This document shows, in pieces, positions 63,395 through 64,000 of a stretch of 64,000 nucleotides of DNA. A program made the position numbers and the translations under genes. A model generated the notes under the pieces. It searched no databases, was not told the origin of the DNA, and was given only the letters and a program-made list of their open reading frames with translations. The stretch lies in the NCBI RefSeq assembly GCF_015223435.1, contig NZ_VHKO01000004.1:1-64000 (forward strand). The letters are read 5' to 3'. Each line of letters opens with the position of its first letter. Position 1 is the stretch's first letter. Source of the stretch: Vibrio hibernica. Lineage in GTDB: Bacteria > Pseudomonadota > Gammaproteobacteria > Enterobacterales > Vibrionaceae.

Positions 63395-64000
63395 TTAATC
63401 ACACTGAAACTCAGCAATTGACTCGATACACATAGCGTCATGGCGCCAATATTCTAAATCGCAATCAATCAATTGCCCATGTTGATTATAATTAATCCGT
63501 TCAACTAACGTCGCTGGGCTGCCCGGTGTGGCTCGCAAAGCTTGGGCCATATTACCAAGCAAGGAAGTCGTGCTGACTCGATAACGTATTGTCTGATACT
63601 GCTGCCCATAATATTCACGATAAATATCGCTTAATGATTGGGTTAAGTCGTGTTTAAGCAGTTTAGGGAACAACTCTGATTTTATGTAATTAGTGACAAA
63701 GACTACTGGCCTATCTTCTAAGTATCGTACCCGATCTACTTGATAAACATCAGAAAAAGGTGGCAATTCTAATAATTTCACCGCCTGTTTGTTTGCTAGC
63801 ATCGATTTAGTTGAGATCAATTTCGTTTCAGGTTTACGCTGTTGCGCTAAAGCCATATTAGTAAAATGATGTGTTTGAGTTGGATCGTAAATAAGAGGCT
63901 CTGGAGATATGAACCAACCACGGCGATCTTCACGGTAAATTTTGCCTTCTGCTTCCAATAGCGATAACGCCTCACGCAACGTCACTCGCGTGGTATCAAA
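63395..64000 (-). CDS. GntR-family regulator with UTRA domain (5' end outside window)
   Basis: The C-terminal ~200 residues of a GntR/HutC-type regulator. The visible start of the frame at the window edge (FDTTRVTLREALSLLEAEGK) is the end of the winged helix, followed by the wing IYREDRRGWFIS, then a UTRA effector domain (~residues 60-200 with VFVTNYIKSELFPKLLKHDL and ERINYNQHGQLIDCDLEYWR). The gene continues past base 64000. The ligand is unknown; PhnR/PhnF-like regulators of this layout respond to phosphonates or sugar phosphates. Confidence 0.85.
   Translation of the reverse strand, partial: FDTTRVTLREALSLLEAEGKIYREDRRGWFISPEPLIYDPTQTHHFTNMALAQQRKPETKLISTKSMLANKQAVKLLELPPFSDVYQVDRVRYLEDRPVVFVTNYIKSELFPKLLKHDLTQSLSDIYREYYGQQYQTIRYRVSTTSLLGNMAQALRATPGSPATLVERINYNQHGQLIDCDLEYWRHDAMCIESIAEFQCD

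Overview
The window looks like chromosomal DNA of a Vibrionaceae bacterium (Vibrio or a close relative). The support is AT-rich gammaproteobacterial sequence, a 220/455-residue KtrA/KtrB pair of the Vibrio type, kbl-tdh, MalT/MalQ, a KdgR-controlled uronate block, a UhpABC/AfuABC hexose-phosphate block and many LysR regulators. No rRNA, tRNA or CRISPR array was seen. Almost all of the window is metabolic and transport genes, with one accessory stretch at about 7.3-15.1 kb.

Layout. 0-7.3 kb: a LysR remnant, then a ugpBAEC glycerol-3-phosphate-type ABC importer with a HAD phosphatase (minus strand), divergent from ugpQ and a DeoR/GlpR-type repressor. A TTCAAATGA motif recurs in the shared promoter. 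7.3-15.1 kb: accessory region with a decayed IS3-family transposase, a broken PHP-ATPase gene that ends at the IS, a Fic protein with a tandem repeat upstream, a short tyrosine recombinase, a 159-bp near-palindromic element, a three-gene operon of tiny unknown proteins, and a three-gene operon for a membrane protein, a Rap1a-like exported protein and an unknown protein. 15.2-22.7 kb: tdh-kbl with a divergent LysR, a YcdX-type phosphatase, a DUF3541-like protein, AzlCD and a TPR protein. 22.9-29.9 kb: purine permease plus an adenosine-deaminase relative, a HypT-like LysR, YqaE/Pmp3, OsmC, YccF and KtrAB.

30-36.7 kb: malQ and divergent malT with candidate MalT boxes, then a small membrane protein and a DJ-1/PfpI protein. 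36.8-41.6 kb: kdgR divergent from kduD-kdgF-(RpiB-family isomerase) and kdgK-eda. Together these would convert 4,5-unsaturated uronates to pyruvate and glyceraldehyde-3-phosphate; kduI is absent and an RpiB-family protein takes its place. 41.7-43.5 kb: an EAL protein whose 5' end runs into a 164-bp element with IS66-type ends. 43.6-49.3 kb: tctCBA tricarboxylate-type transporter followed by a CitA/CitB-type two-component system. 49.6-53.2 kb: LysR, AbgT transporter and M20 amidohydrolase. 53.6-61.9 kb: UhpA/UhpB/UhpC signalling followed by an AfuA/B/C phosphosugar ABC importer. 62-64 kb: adenine deaminase and the 3' part of a GntR/UTRA regulator cut by the window edge.

The points most worth a second look are the 159-bp palindromic element, the IS66-ended mini-element that seems to have removed the EAL gene's start, the in-frame TGA that shortens the RpiB-family isomerase, the repeated DeoR-type operator motif, and the two unknown operons at 12.4-14.6 kb. 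I see no single system that I can call new with confidence. All calls come from reading the sequence and from memory of the families; no database search was run.
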